64,000 bases of DNA, from NCBI GenBank assembly GCA_028285755.1, contig JANQOQ010000015.1, positions 1 to 64,000 on the forward strand, given 5' to 3'. The DNA comes from Puniceicoccaceae bacterium. GTDB taxonomy: Bacteria > Verrucomicrobiota > Verrucomicrobiia > Opitutales > JAFGAQ01. The notes under the pieces were generated by a model that had not been told where the DNA came from, made no database searches, and saw only the letters and a program-made list of their open reading frames with translations. A program made the translations under genes and the position numbers. Shown piece by piece: positions 1-9,916 of the stretch. Numbering within the stretch: position 1 is the stretch's first letter; each line of letters opens with the position of its first letter.

Positions 1-1
1 C

Positions 2-874
2 CCGGATGACTTCTCCGAGTTCTACCGTCAGGGTACCCTCATCAGCAGAGTTCGGCCGGAAGCAATTCCAACCAATAATCCTGAGCTAATGGCCTTGAAT
101 AAAGCGCAGGTTCGCGAGCTGTTAACGAATTATGGGCCCATTGATGTATTCTTTATCGATGGGATCCAGGGACATAGGAGTGGGGGCTTAAATGAGCATA
201 TTTGGGCATTGCAGCCGGATTGCCTGATCACGCGGGGTGCTATTTCCACACCAGAGATAGCTCCATCTACGGGTCAATCCCTACCTGAATCTTTAAAGAA
301 TGAGCCCTGGGAGGCAAACTTTACGATGGGGACATCCTGGCATTACAAGCCAACCAATGAAACCTACCGTGACGGCACACAATGGATTAACTCACTCATT
401 GAGACCCGTGCGAAGGGCGGTACGATGTTGCTGAATATTGGCCCCAAACCAAACGGAGAGATTCCCATCGAGCAGGAAGCCATCCTCCGCGAAATTGCTG
501 CCTGGATGGCTATCAACCGGGAGGCCATATACGATGTTCGGCCCCTGAATGTCTTTAGGGAAGATAATCTCTGGTTTACGAAAGCTAAAGATGAAAACAC
601 CGTCTACGTATTCGTAAAGGATACTGAGTGGCAATACGGGGAATGGAAATCATTCGAGCTCAACTCAATCAAGACAACTGAAGAATCTGTTGTCAGTGTT
701 CTGGGGCAAAACGACAAAGTTCTGGAATACAAGGAAAACATCCTGCCGCAGACTGAGTGGGAAATGCGCGATGATCAACTGCATATCACAGCGATGCGGG
801 CACAGCGCATTTACAATGACCGAACCTGGCCCAACCCTGTGGTTTTGAAAATTACCCATGCGCTTAAAAATTGA
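2..874 (+). CDS. alpha-L-fucosidase, GH29 (C-terminal part, 5' end outside window)
   Basis: The reading frame is open from base 2, so the gene begins upstream of the window. The visible part holds a GH29 barrel end: a strand ending VFFIDG carries the expected nucleophile aspartate, and further on NEPWEANFTMGTSWHY and GGTMLLNIGPKPNGEIP are hallmark GH29 segments, followed by a beta-sandwich C-terminal domain. Family members release terminal alpha-L-fucose with retention of configuration. The next gene is a second GH29 enzyme and three sulfatases follow, so the substrate is probably a sulfated fucose-rich glycan. The pattern around the nucleophile resembles the linkage-specific GH29-B type, which is an inference. 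An in-frame ATG at 89 exists, but the clear homologous sequence upstream of it makes it internal. Confidence 0.9.
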   Translation, partial: PDDFSEFYRQGTLISRVRPEAIPTNNPELMALNKAQVRELLTNYGPIDVFFIDGIQGHRSGGLNEHIWALQPDCLITRGAISTPEIAPSTGQSLPESLKNEPWEANFTMGTSWHYKPTNETYRDGTQWINSLIETRAKGGTMLLNIGPKPNGEIPIEQEAILREIAAWMAINREAIYDVRPLNVFREDNLWFTKAKDENTVYVFVKDTEWQYGEWKSFELNSIKTTEESVVSVLGQNDKVLEYKENILPQTEWEMRDDQLHITAMRAQRIYNDRTWPNPVVLKITHALKN

Positions 875-973
875 TCCCTTAGCAGATTTACTTTCCCGGA
901 TTACAGCTCCCGTTTTCAGACTCTAGGCGTCGAGCGCGAACTTTGAGAGAATCCATTTAGCTGAATTTAAATT

Positions 974-2464
974 ATGAATACGAAACATATAATCATCACC
1001 ACTTTTCTATTAGTTGCATCCGCCTCTGCTGACACTTATCAGGAGGATTGGGATTCGTTAGCCAAGCATGAGGCAGCACCTGAATGGTTTCAGGACGCAA
1101 AGTTAGGCATCTATTTTCATTGGGGGCTGTATACAGTTCCGGCTTATGGGAATGAATGGTATCCAAGAGGTATGCACATGCTGGGCCACAGCAATCATAG
1201 GCATCATTTAGAAAAATATGGGCGTCCTTCCGAGTTCGGATACCACGACTTTGTTTCTTTGTTTAAGGCTGAGCATTTCGATGCCGAAGAATGGGCAGAG
1301 CTCTTTCAAAAAGCAGGGGCGCAGTTCGCGGGCCCGGTGGCCGTGCACCATGACGGTTTTGCGATGTGGGACAGTGACGTTACTCCCTGGAACGTTGTGG
1401 AGAAGGGTCCAAAGCGAGATACCACAGGAGAGCTTGAAAAAGCAATAAAGAGTAAGGGTATGAAGTTCATCACGACCTTCCACCATGCCCGGAATTTGCA
1501 ACGCTACGAGCCGCGCTCTTCAAGCGAGTCGCCAGAGCGCTTTCATGATAGTCACTATCCTCCGTTTACGGATATGGGGACTCTTTCTGAAGAAGGAGAC
1601 CTGCCGTACCTTTATGGAAACCTCCCGGAAGAGCAGTGGTTGGAGGAAATCTGGTTTGGTAAGCTCAAGGAGGTGGTAGATCAATACAAACCTGATATTA
1701 TCTGGTTTGACTCTTGGCTGGATAGTATTCCCGCAAGCTACCGAAAGCGATTTTCCGCATACTACCTAAATGAGGCAAAGAAGTGGAGCAAGGAAGTCGT
1801 TATTATTAGAAAGCAGAACGATCTTCCGTTGAGCTATACGATCGATGACTTGGAGAAATCCAGGAAGAACCGTCTGGAAGAAGGCTTTTGGATGGCTGAC
1901 GAGACCCTCAGTACCGGCAGCTGGTCGTACGTAGAGGGTCTCCAACTCAAACCGGCAGCTGACATTCTTCATATATTGATAGATATCGTTAGTAAAAACG
2001 GGGTGCTCTTGCTGAACGTTTCACCAAAGTCGGACGGTTCGATTCCCGAAAACCAACGTTCCACTTTGTTGGAGATCGGATCATGGTTGAGTGAACACGG
2101 AGAGGCCATTTATGGGACTCGTCCTTGGTTTGCTTATGGGGAAGGCCCTACCATACAGCCAGAAGGCAAATTCGAAAACCGCCGGGAATTCAAAAAAATT
2201 AAGTATAAACCTGAGGATATTCGCTACACAACCAAGGGTTCAATCGTTTACGCGATCACGCTTGGTAAACCAGAAGGGGATTTAGTTACGTTTGCAACTT
2301 TTGCCGATGCCGAAGATGTAACGACTGATTCTATTGAAAGCGTATCTTTGCTGGGTTACGAGGGATCACTTGAGTGGAGTTTAAATGAAGAGGGTTTGAG
2401 TGTGCTGCTCCCTGGTCAAGCTCTCAACGAGATGGCCAGCGTATTCAAGATTGAGATGCGATAG
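974..2464 (+). CDS. exported alpha-L-fucosidase, GH29
   Basis: This 496-residue protein starts with a signal peptide (MNTKHIIITTFLLVASASA, cleavage near residue 19) and so acts in the periplasm or outside. The GH29 barrel shows EWFQDAKLGIYFHWGLYTVP near residues 34-55, HHDGFAMWDSDVTPWN near 130-145, and PDIIWFDSW near 240, whose aspartate is the expected nucleophile. The end of the barrel is marked by GVLLLNVSPKSDGSIPENQ, and a beta-sandwich follows. It lies 99 bp after another GH29 gene and 135 bp before a sulfatase, consistent with stepwise removal of fucose and sulfate. Substrate linkage cannot be read from the sequence. Full length for the family. Confidence 0.93.
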   Translation: MNTKHIIITTFLLVASASADTYQEDWDSLAKHEAAPEWFQDAKLGIYFHWGLYTVPAYGNEWYPRGMHMLGHSNHRHHLEKYGRPSEFGYHDFVSLFKAEHFDAEEWAELFQKAGAQFAGPVAVHHDGFAMWDSDVTPWNVVEKGPKRDTTGELEKAIKSKGMKFITTFHHARNLQRYEPRSSSESPERFHDSHYPPFTDMGTLSEEGDLPYLYGNLPEEQWLEEIWFGKLKEVVDQYKPDIIWFDSWLDSIPASYRKRFSAYYLNEAKKWSKEVVIIRKQNDLPLSYTIDDLEKSRKNRLEEGFWMADETLSTGSWSYVEGLQLKPAADILHILIDIVSKNGVLLLNVSPKSDGSIPENQRSTLLEIGSWLSEHGEAIYGTRPWFAYGEGPTIQPEGKFENRREFKKIKYKPEDIRYTTKGSIVYAITLGKPEGDLVTFATFADAEDVTTDSIESVSLLGYEGSLEWSLNEEGLSVLLPGQALNEMASVFKIEMR

Positions 2465-2599
2465 CCTTACAAAGGATACACTCGATGAGCGACACACTAT
2501 TAGAATTAAGATTCTGCAGGACTCTACGGGGTTCGGAATATGGCTGTTCACGAATTAGCCAATCACCCAGAAAGTCGCTGAAATTTTTGCTTACTAACA

Positions 2600-4090
2600 A
2601 TGTATAAATATCTTCTATTTCTAAGCTTTTCCCTATTGGCGAAACTAAATGCGTTCGCTTCTGAAAAGCCGAATTTTCTTTTCATCATCACGGATGATCA
2701 GAGTTACGAGACGGTAGCTGCACACGGAAATGCCGGGATCCACACGCCAAACATCGATCGTTTGGCCGAACTAGGAGTCAGTTTTAAGAACACCTATAAC
2801 ATGGGAGCGTGGAATGGTGCTGTCTGCATAGCATCCCGGACCATGCTGATTACAGGCAAATCGGTTTGGAGGGCCAGAGACGCTGAAAACAACCTTAATC
2901 AATCCGCTGAAAGGGGTGAGTTATGGCCTCAATTGTTGGCCAAAAACGGATACGAAACCTACTTTACAGGGAAGTGGCACGTCAAAATTGATCCGAAGCG
3001 GGTTTTTGATTTTCATCTGAATGAACGCCCGGGAATGCCCGCCGATAGCTGGATGCAAAATATGAGGGGAGTTTCCAATCGAACACCAGAGATGATCGCA
3101 TCTCTGGAAGGGTACAATCGACCTCTGGCAGGGGAGCCGGATATTTGGTCGCCTTACGAACGCGGGTTCGGCGGATTTTGGGAAGGCGGTAGGCATTGGA
3201 GTGAGGTCTTAGCCGACGATGCGACCCATTTCCTGCAGAACGCGGCAAAAAGCGATAAGCCCTTTTTCATGTATCTTGCATTTAATGCACCGCACGATCC
3301 GCGTCAGGCCCCTAAGCGCTTCGTCGATATGTATCCATGGGAAGAAGTGAATGTACCGGAGAGTTATCAACCCAGCTATCCTTATAAGGACGAGATCGGA
3401 TGTTCATTCTCGTTGCGTGACGAGGCTCTGGCACCATTTCCTCGTACTGAATATGCAGTAAAAGTACATCGTCAGGAATACTACGCGATGATTACTCACA
3501 TGGACGAACAGATTGGTCGTATCCTTAAGGCCTTGAAGGAGACGGGAAAGCAGGATGACACTTATATCATCTTCACCTCGGACCATGGATTGGCTTGTGG
3601 GAACCACGGCTTGCTCGGCAAACAGAATATGTATGAACACAGTATGAAACCTCCGCTTATCGTTGTGGGGCCAGACGTGCCGGAAAATGAAAAACGAGAT
3701 GCGCTCGTTTACTTACAGGATGTTATGGCGACGACGCTTGATTTGGCGGAAGTTGAAAAGCCCGGTTATGTGGAGTTCAATACTTTGATGCCCTTGATAA
3801 AGGATGCTGAATCCGAGAGTGCTTACGGCTCCATTTACGGATGCTATCGCAGGGATGATCAGCGGATGATTCGTGTTGAGGATATGAAGCTAATCGTGTA
3901 TCCAAATGCCAACCGAATTAGACTATTTGATTTAAACTCGGATCCAAATGAAATCAGAGACCTATCGGGAGATCCGACTCGTTGGCCTGAGATTCGAAAA
4001 CTCTTCAATCATTTGCTCGAGAAGCAAGTGAAAATGGGGGACGAGCTTCAACTGGCTTCGCTTTTTCCTGACTTGCTGACCTCGCATTGA
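2600..4090 (+). CDS. exported sulfatase (S1 family, CxAxR-type)
   Basis: A signal peptide (about 21 residues, ending AFA) precedes a classic S1 sulfatase start, EKPNFLFIITDDQ, whose paired aspartates bind the calcium. The residue converted to formylglycine is Cys in VCIASRTMLITG near residue 76; the motif is C-x-A-x-R rather than the common C-x-P-x-R. GKWHVK near 123 and the later TSDHGLACGNHGLLGK near 330 supply further substrate- and metal-binding residues. It hydrolyses sulfate esters, presumably from a sulfated fucan or related glycan, given two fucosidases upstream and two sulfatases downstream. The maturation enzyme (FGE or anaerobic sulfatase-maturing enzyme) is not in the window. The precise S1 subfamily is unknown. 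Confidence 0.92.
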   Translation: MYKYLLFLSFSLLAKLNAFASEKPNFLFIITDDQSYETVAAHGNAGIHTPNIDRLAELGVSFKNTYNMGAWNGAVCIASRTMLITGKSVWRARDAENNLNQSAERGELWPQLLAKNGYETYFTGKWHVKIDPKRVFDFHLNERPGMPADSWMQNMRGVSNRTPEMIASLEGYNRPLAGEPDIWSPYERGFGGFWEGGRHWSEVLADDATHFLQNAAKSDKPFFMYLAFNAPHDPRQAPKRFVDMYPWEEVNVPESYQPSYPYKDEIGCSFSLRDEALAPFPRTEYAVKVHRQEYYAMITHMDEQIGRILKALKETGKQDDTYIIFTSDHGLACGNHGLLGKQNMYEHSMKPPLIVVGPDVPENEKRDALVYLQDVMATTLDLAEVEKPGYVEFNTLMPLIKDAESESAYGSIYGCYRRDDQRMIRVEDMKLIVYPNANRIRLFDLNSDPNEIRDLSGDPTRWPEIRKLFNHLLEKQVKMGDELQLASLFPDLLTSH

Positions 4091-4134
4091 TATTAACTAC
4101 TGCTTACTTTGTCTAATAACTACAAAAACTTAAC

Positions 4135-5736
4135 ATGAATAGAGTCATCCCATTCCTCTTACTATTAATCTTCACCCATGTTGGCCATGCAGAGCAATCG
4201 ATTGGGAAACCAAATATTATACTGATAGTTGCCGATGATATGGGTTGGAAAGATCTCGGTAGTAGCGGGAGCAGTTATTACAAGACACCCCACCTGGATG
4301 CACTTTCAGGCGGTGGTATGCGTTTTACCCATGCTTATTCGGCAGCTGCAGTATGCGTACCTTCAAGAGCTGCGTTGCTAACAGGTAAGACACCTTCGCG
4401 CCTTAAACTCACCAATGTATTTGCAGGACCTCCTGCTTCGGATGATGGGCTCTATGACATAACCAAGCAAATTGGCCTGGGTAACCAAAATCTCGAAGCG
4501 AAGCAACGGCTCACTCTGGCCAGCACGGAGACCTTACTACCGGAATTACTAAAGTCTGCGGGCTATGCGACCGCATTTTATGGAAAATGGCATTGTGGCA
4601 TTCAGGAAGGCTATCGTCCGGAACAACGAGGATACGATATTGCCAAGGGTTATTTCTTAGTGGCAGATCGTTTATTGCACAAAGACTATCTTGGTGAAGA
4701 GAGACACTATCTCAATGAAGAGAGCGTTGAGTTCTTAGCCAACATGCCTCAGGCCCGGGTGGGTGACTTTCTTGAAGACTTGATGGCAAGGGATGCGTGT
4801 GAATTTATTCGCGAGCATAGTGATGAGCCGTTTTTTCTGCATTACTCAAGTCATCTCGTGCATACGCCTATCATTGCGAAAAAGACGCTATTAAGTAAAT
4901 ACAAGCACAAGACAGGTTTAGATCAAAACAATCCGGAATATGCCACAATGGTTGAAGCAGTCGACCAGACTGTTGGGGCAATCGTCAAAACACTCAGAGA
5001 ACTCGATCTCATTGATAACACTTTGATCATCTTCACATCTGATAATGGCGGACTGACATTACGCAATATAACCTCCAACTATCCTTTGATGGGGGGAAAA
5101 AGCTCTGCATACGAGGGGGGCTATCGAGTGCCCTTTATTGCGCATTGGCCAGGCACTATCCGCCCCGGAAGTATAAACCAGACCCGTATCAGTGGAATAG
5201 ATGTCTACCCAACTTTCCTTGAGGTAGTCGGCATACCTATAAAAAATGCAGCTGAGATTGATGGAATGAGCCTATGGGGGGAAATGACAGGCTCTGGCTC
5301 CTTGCCGGGTAGGCCTTTATTTTTCCATTTTCCACATTACACGCACGCCACCTCTCCTCACTCCATTGTTATTTATCAAGGATGGAAACTCATACGCTAT
5401 TATAATGATGCGGAGGGTCGTTTCCTGCTTTTTAACTTAAATACCGATCCTCAAGAGCAATTCAACCTAGCAGATGAAGAGCCGGACACCCTTAAGTTAC
5501 TGGATAAGCGTCTTACGCACTACTTATCAAATGTAGATGCTCAAATGCCAATCCCTGCGGATAGTCCGGAAGGTCTAGAGCTCATCGAGAGATATAAGGA
5601 AGGAAAAATCAAAGGAACTATCAGGCAAGCATCTGAAGGCTCTATTAAAAACCTTAAGACTGAACGGGATCTGGCCTTACAGGAGAGAAAGGTTCAGGAA
5701 GACAAGCTGACGGTATCCATTAAGGCAACACATTGA
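4135..5736 (+). CDS. exported sulfatase (S1 family)
   Basis: The 533-residue protein has a signal peptide (ends GHA, about residue 19), then KPNIILIVADDMGW with the calcium-binding aspartates. The activation motif is VCVPSRAALLTGKTPSR near residue 79 (C-x-P-x-R). YGKWHCG near 147 and TSDNGG near 302 are typical of arylsulfatase A-like S1 enzymes. The last about 45 residues are charged and helical, possibly a short coiled tail not usual for the family. It is the second of three consecutive sulfatases, 44 bp after the previous gene, and probably co-transcribed. Substrate is inferred to be a sulfated, fucose-containing polysaccharide. Confidence 0.93.
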   Translation: MNRVIPFLLLLIFTHVGHAEQSIGKPNIILIVADDMGWKDLGSSGSSYYKTPHLDALSGGGMRFTHAYSAAAVCVPSRAALLTGKTPSRLKLTNVFAGPPASDDGLYDITKQIGLGNQNLEAKQRLTLASTETLLPELLKSAGYATAFYGKWHCGIQEGYRPEQRGYDIAKGYFLVADRLLHKDYLGEERHYLNEESVEFLANMPQARVGDFLEDLMARDACEFIREHSDEPFFLHYSSHLVHTPIIAKKTLLSKYKHKTGLDQNNPEYATMVEAVDQTVGAIVKTLRELDLIDNTLIIFTSDNGGLTLRNITSNYPLMGGKSSAYEGGYRVPFIAHWPGTIRPGSINQTRISGIDVYPTFLEVVGIPIKNAAEIDGMSLWGEMTGSGSLPGRPLFFHFPHYTHATSPHSIVIYQGWKLIRYYNDAEGRFLLFNLNTDPQEQFNLADEEPDTLKLLDKRLTHYLSNVDAQMPIPADSPEGLELIERYKEGKIKGTIRQASEGSIKNLKTERDLALQERKVQEDKLTVSIKATH

Positions 5737-5906
5737 CAAGGAGATAACTAGCCTATTGTGCCGATAAGAATTTAGTATTAGATTACACTATGAATACTTA
5801 AACTCTGTGATTCTGTAATATGCCCTATTCTCTAGTGCAGAGTTTAAATTAAGATGCTTTTCAAAAACCTCAAATTGATTACCGAAGATTAAAAACCTTT
5901 AAGGTT

Positions 5907-7373
5907 ATGACTGAAAACACATTATATAAGTTATTGTTTAATAAATACATACGTAAAATTGGCTTAATATGTATTCTGCTGTTTTGCAGTTCCCTTATCA
6001 TGTGGGCGGGCACTGGCAACGCTCTCAGTAGTGTAGGCAAGCCTAATATCATCCTCATCATGACAGATGATCAGGGATGGGGGGATACCGGCTATAATGG
6101 GCACCCCCATTTAAAGACTCCGAATCTTGATAAAATGTCCAGAGAGGGCATTACCTTTACGCGATTTTATTCAGCAGCGGCCATGTGCTCGCCGACACGA
6201 GCCAGTGCTTACCTGGGCCGACATCCATATCGTACGGGTATAACCTTTGCGATGAAGGGCATGCTCGAGGAGCATGAAATACCGATAACCACTTTTCTCA
6301 AAAAGGCGGGTTATACGACGGGGCATTTTGGCAAATGGCATATGGGCACGCTTTCAAAAGAGCAGGGAGACCAGAGAAGATGGGGCGAATTCGCCAGAAC
6401 CCCTGAGAGGTATTACTGCCCACCCTGGGATCGGGATGTGGATGTAAGTTTTGTCACAGAATCAAAGGTGCCCACATGGGATCCACTCATCCATCCGGGC
6501 AAAATCATGGAGCGTGAAACGGATGAAGAGAAGGGTTTAAGCTATGGGAATGAATTTTTTACCGGACCCGGGGTAACCGTCACTGAGAATATGGAAGGAG
6601 ACGCATCGCGGGTTGTCGTGGATCGGGTCATACCCTTTATCAATAACGCGGTCGAAACTGATACACCGTTTTTCGCGGTTGTTTGGTTTCATACTCCCCA
6701 TTCGCCGGTTGTCGGCGGTGAGAAATACATGCAAATGTATGGGGAGCATCCCATCGATGTACAACATTACTATGCGTGCCTCACTGCTATGGATGAACAG
6801 GTTGGGCGCTTACGGGCCCAATTGGACAACCTGGGTGTTGATGAGAACACAATGATATGGTTTTGCTCGGATAATGGCCCTGCCCGACAGAACTCCCCAC
6901 GACACCATGGTATAACCAACGGATTATCCGGTTATAAATTATCAATCAACGAAGGCGGCATACGTGTGCCGGGATTACTGGTGTGGCCGGCAATGGTGAA
7001 AAAGCCTTTCACGATAGAGGCTCCTGCGGTTACGACGGACTATTTGCCAACCGTTCTCGATGTGCTTGATATTCCGCTGCCGGATGACCGTATTTATGAT
7101 GGCATAAGCTTATTGCCACTTATTCAGAAGGAAAAAACTACCCGTGATTCTCCCATCGGATTTCTGAACAGAGAGGGTACTGAGTCTGCCTGGATGAAGG
7201 ATCGGTATAAACTCCTGGTAGATTCAAGTGGAATCCAGCTCTATGATATTCAGAATGACCCTGCAGAAAGTACAAATCTATCCAGCCAATACCTGGAAAA
7301 AACAGCTAACATGTTAAACGATTTACTCAACTGGAAAACCGGAGTTATGGATGAGTTAAACCAGCTGGATTAA
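5907..7373 (+). CDS. exported sulfatase (S1 family)
   Basis: A long basic n-region and a strong hydrophobic stretch (about residues 17-35) form a signal peptide or anchor, followed by KPNIILIMTDDQGWGDTGYN. The formylglycine motif is MCSPTRASAYLGRHPYRTGI near residue 92 (C-x-P-x-R). FGKWHMGTL near 148 and CSDNGPAR near 318 complete the S1 core. It follows the previous sulfatase after 170 bp, which is longer than inside a tight operon, so it may have its own promoter. The ATG at 5907 is chosen because it gives a complete signal sequence. Resembles arylsulfatase A-like enzymes, with unknown substrate. Confidence 0.92.
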   Translation: MTENTLYKLLFNKYIRKIGLICILLFCSSLIMWAGTGNALSSVGKPNIILIMTDDQGWGDTGYNGHPHLKTPNLDKMSREGITFTRFYSAAAMCSPTRASAYLGRHPYRTGITFAMKGMLEEHEIPITTFLKKAGYTTGHFGKWHMGTLSKEQGDQRRWGEFARTPERYYCPPWDRDVDVSFVTESKVPTWDPLIHPGKIMERETDEEKGLSYGNEFFTGPGVTVTENMEGDASRVVVDRVIPFINNAVETDTPFFAVVWFHTPHSPVVGGEKYMQMYGEHPIDVQHYYACLTAMDEQVGRLRAQLDNLGVDENTMIWFCSDNGPARQNSPRHHGITNGLSGYKLSINEGGIRVPGLLVWPAMVKKPFTIEAPAVTTDYLPTVLDVLDIPLPDDRIYDGISLLPLIQKEKTTRDSPIGFLNREGTESAWMKDRYKLLVDSSGIQLYDIQNDPAESTNLSSQYLEKTANMLNDLLNWKTGVMDELNQLD

Positions 7374-8334
7374 TGACCTGATTTACGCGCTACCAAGGCA
7401 TGAAGGATGTCAAGGACGGCTAAATAAATACATGGAAGAGTTTCTCATGTATTAGAACCTTCCGAGGAGGCTCCCGTTTTATTCGTTCGAATGTTTCAAT
7501 CCAAAGACCCCATCCTTCAATGAACGGTCCTCTTCCCCAAGCAGGCTGACTTAAATAAAGAGTTACCTATTACAGCAGCGTGAATGCGGGTTAGGAACGC
7601 GACCCAACCAGCTATGTCACTACCGAGTTTGAATGTTTTCGGAGTTGGTTCCAAGGTAACTATATCGCGCATATCTGATTTGTATTACTTTATAGCCTGT
7701 TACATTTTTAACTAGATAATGCTATGTTAGTTAGACTGCTACTAATTCTAATACTATTTCCTGCTGAGCTTTGGTTGCTTAATTTACTAATTTATTATTT
7801 TTGGCTTGGTGGGCAAAACTCTGATTTGCATTCTCAATATGTTGTATGCTTTTGGGTGACTTTTAGTGTTATGATTATGATCGCTTTGGCTCAAATTTAT
7901 CTTGGGCTAGGGATAATAAAAATAATTTTGAAAAAGAAGTCTGGAGACTGAACCTACGGGTCAATCAATAGCCTGATCGGTGCCAAGCTATTTATGGATT
8001 TATGTATCGCATCTGCGGAATCCATTGGATGGAATTGTATTCGCTGGTGTCAGGGTATGTCATTAGTAGCAATCGCGTTTCCCTTTTTCTGAGTTCGTTG
8101 ATGCGATTTTTTAAATTATTTGAATCCTCTTGTTAACTCTAGGCATCTGTAATATGCTTATTAGACCGCTATCTTTAATAACCTAATTGTGCATTATTTA
8201 AACCCGTAATTGAGTTTGGTAATTAGTAGTAATGGATTATGCTGAATTTAATTTTAGTGAATCTGGTAGGCTGCTTTCACTAAAGTATTAGACAGATTGT
8301 ATCAGTAGCCCTAGAAGTAATAATTTTTAAAGAA
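7374..8334. other. long intergenic region before the ECF sigma gene
   Basis: About 960 bp separate the third sulfatase from the sigma factor gene. The sequence is AT-rich, and apart from one doubtful small membrane ORF (7724-7951) I see no convincing gene, RNA or repeat. It should hold the promoter of the sigma/anti-sigma/receptor unit, but I could not identify promoter boxes with confidence. Short open fragments were seen (for example a 25-codon stretch ending near 7679), too short to assign. Confidence 0.5.
7724..7951 (+). CDS. possible small membrane protein (hypothetical)
   Basis: A 75-codon ORF with two hydrophobic segments (about residues 2-29 and 40-68) and a basic C-terminus (KIILKKKSGD), giving a plausible two-helix inner-membrane topology. 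There is no clear ribosome-binding site, and it stands alone in an AT-rich stretch where hydrophobic ORFs arise by chance. No family recognised. Treat as tentative. Confidence 0.3.
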   Translation: MLVRLLLILILFPAELWLLNLLIYYFWLGGQNSDLHSQYVVCFWVTFSVMIMIALAQIYLGLGIIKIILKKKSGD

Positions 8335-8880
8335 ATGAGCATTGAAAATACCCCGGAAATGAATGCCCAGGAAAGAGAGAAATGGTTCAGCGAAGAACTT
8401 TATTGTCATGAAGATGCTCTCAGGACTTGGTTAAGTCGAAAATTTAAACTCAACCACCATTTGGATGATGTTATTCAAGAAGCCTATGTGCAGGTTATGA
8501 AGGCAACATCCGTTAAGATCGTTAAGAACCCGAAAGCCTATTTGTACTCCACAGCGAAGTTCATCGCGATAGCAATCATTAAAAAGGAATCGCGGCATGC
8601 CTACCTGGCATTTGATGATGACTCGGTCATTGTCCCATTTGATAATACTAAGAGCTCTTATCAAAATATTACAGAAAAGGATGATCTGCAGTTGCTTAGG
8701 GAAGCAATAAAGAAACTGCCTAAGAAATGTCGGAACATATTTATTATGCAAAGGATTAAAGGAATGTCCTACGCTGAAATCGCTGAGGATCTCGGAATCT
8801 CGACCCATACGGTATCGGCACAGCTATCCATCGGGCTGAATAAATGCGCACACTACATTAACAGCAGAAAGTATAAATAA
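8335..8880 (+). CDS. ECF RNA polymerase sigma factor, FecI-like
   Basis: A 181-residue sigma-70 family protein of the extracytoplasmic type. Region 2 is visible at about 38-90 (LDDVIQEAYVQVMK, then NPKAYLYSTAKFIAI), and region 4 at about 122-170 (LPKKCRNIFIMQRIKGMSY, then an HTH AEIAEDLGISTHTVSAQLS). It directs RNA polymerase to a small regulon when released by its anti-sigma factor. The adjacent gene (17 bp downstream) is a FecR-like anti-sigma factor, and after it comes an STN-domain TonB receptor. The three therefore form a cell-surface signalling cascade in which substrate binding at the outer membrane is relayed to transcription. The target genes are probably the neighbouring receptor and hydrolases, an inference. 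Confidence 0.93.
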   Translation: MSIENTPEMNAQEREKWFSEELYCHEDALRTWLSRKFKLNHHLDDVIQEAYVQVMKATSVKIVKNPKAYLYSTAKFIAIAIIKKESRHAYLAFDDDSVIVPFDNTKSSYQNITEKDDLQLLREAIKKLPKKCRNIFIMQRIKGMSYAEIAEDLGISTHTVSAQLSIGLNKCAHYINSRKYK

Positions 8881-8897
8881 TTTAGCGGAGAAATTAT

Positions 8898-9887
8898 ATG
8901 AAAAAGGATTTAAATGAGATGGCCAGCAACTGGGTCGTAAAAGAGCATGAGGGGCTCACGGATACTCAGCAAAAGGAGTTTATTGAATGGTTAGAGACGA
9001 CCCCAGGAGCTTCCGATGCTATGAATGAAATGCGCAATCATTGGCAAGATTTTGGTAGTATGACCGATGTAGACTTTGCAAACGATCTATTGCAAACGGA
9101 GGAAAAACGCTGGATCAAGTGGAGTTATGGGGTTGCGGCAGCAGTAGTAGCCATTCTCGGTCTGACCATCTGGCAATATACACAAGAAACTACTCCAGCA
9201 GAACCGATAACGTTCGAACGGCAAATTGTTGATTGGAACCAGAGTGATTTTATCCAGTTGGATGATGGTTCCATTATGGAACTTAACCAGGGAGCGCTTG
9301 TTGAGTATAAATACTCTGGCGAACTTCGTGAGATATGGGTATTAGAAGGTGAAGCTTATTTTTCTGTTGAGGAAGACTCCTTGAGGCCTTTTCGGGTTTA
9401 TGCAGGTAATTCGGTGACTGAGGCAGTAGGAACCGAGTTTAACGTTCGTTATATGGATCAATCGGTTGAGGTATATGTCGCTGAGGGGGAAGTTAAATTC
9501 TCTGTAGACGCTGAAAATAGCTCTCACTCCGAAGAAGAGGTTCAGGAGACTTATTTGCCAGAAAATTATCTCTTGGTACTAAATACCCAGAATGAGGAAA
9601 ATGAAGAGATTCTGATTAGCCGCGTACAACAGAATGAGGGGAACAAGATCATTGATTGGAAGCCCCTTACTTTTCGCTTTGAGGCAACGCCGGTTTCTGA
9701 AATCGTGGAGAAATTTAACTCCATTAATGAGATTCAGATGATCATCTTAGATGATCGCCTTAAGGATATTAAGCTTTCCGTTAAATTTAGGTCCAACAAA
9801 CCTAAGGATTTTGCTAAGATGCTGGAAATTACCTCAGGAGTGATCGCAGAGTATGAAAATGAGGTTATTTATCTTTCTATGAGATAG
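8898..9887 (+). CDS. FecR-family anti-sigma factor / signal transducer
   Basis: A 329-residue protein with the FecR layout. A cytoplasmic N-terminal domain (residues 1-70, DUF4880-like, with WLETTPGASDAMNEMRNHW) would bind the sigma factor. One membrane helix follows (about 75-93, YGVAAAVVAILGLTIW), then a periplasmic FecR domain with VLEGEAYFSVEEDSLRPF and AVGTEFNVRY. The last 100 residues contain a small DUF4974/STN-like domain that would contact the receptor. The gene starts 17 bp after the sigma factor and ends 29 bp before the receptor, so the three are an operon. It holds the sigma factor inactive until the receptor signals occupancy. Confidence 0.92.
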   Translation: MKKDLNEMASNWVVKEHEGLTDTQQKEFIEWLETTPGASDAMNEMRNHWQDFGSMTDVDFANDLLQTEEKRWIKWSYGVAAAVVAILGLTIWQYTQETTPAEPITFERQIVDWNQSDFIQLDDGSIMELNQGALVEYKYSGELREIWVLEGEAYFSVEEDSLRPFRVYAGNSVTEAVGTEFNVRYMDQSVEVYVAEGEVKFSVDAENSSHSEEEVQETYLPENYLLVLNTQNEENEEILISRVQQNEGNKIIDWKPLTFRFEATPVSEIVEKFNSINEIQMIILDDRLKDIKLSVKFRSNKPKDFAKMLEITSGVIAEYENEVIYLSMR

Positions 9888-9916
9888 GAGATTCATTTTT
9901 TCTTAAATTTTTTTTA

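Noticed and set aside
7374-8334. Search for a decayed gene or small RNA in the long gap before the sigma factor
   Set aside because: Only short frames (25 codons or so) and an AT-rich hydrophobic ORF were found; nothing supports an RNA gene.
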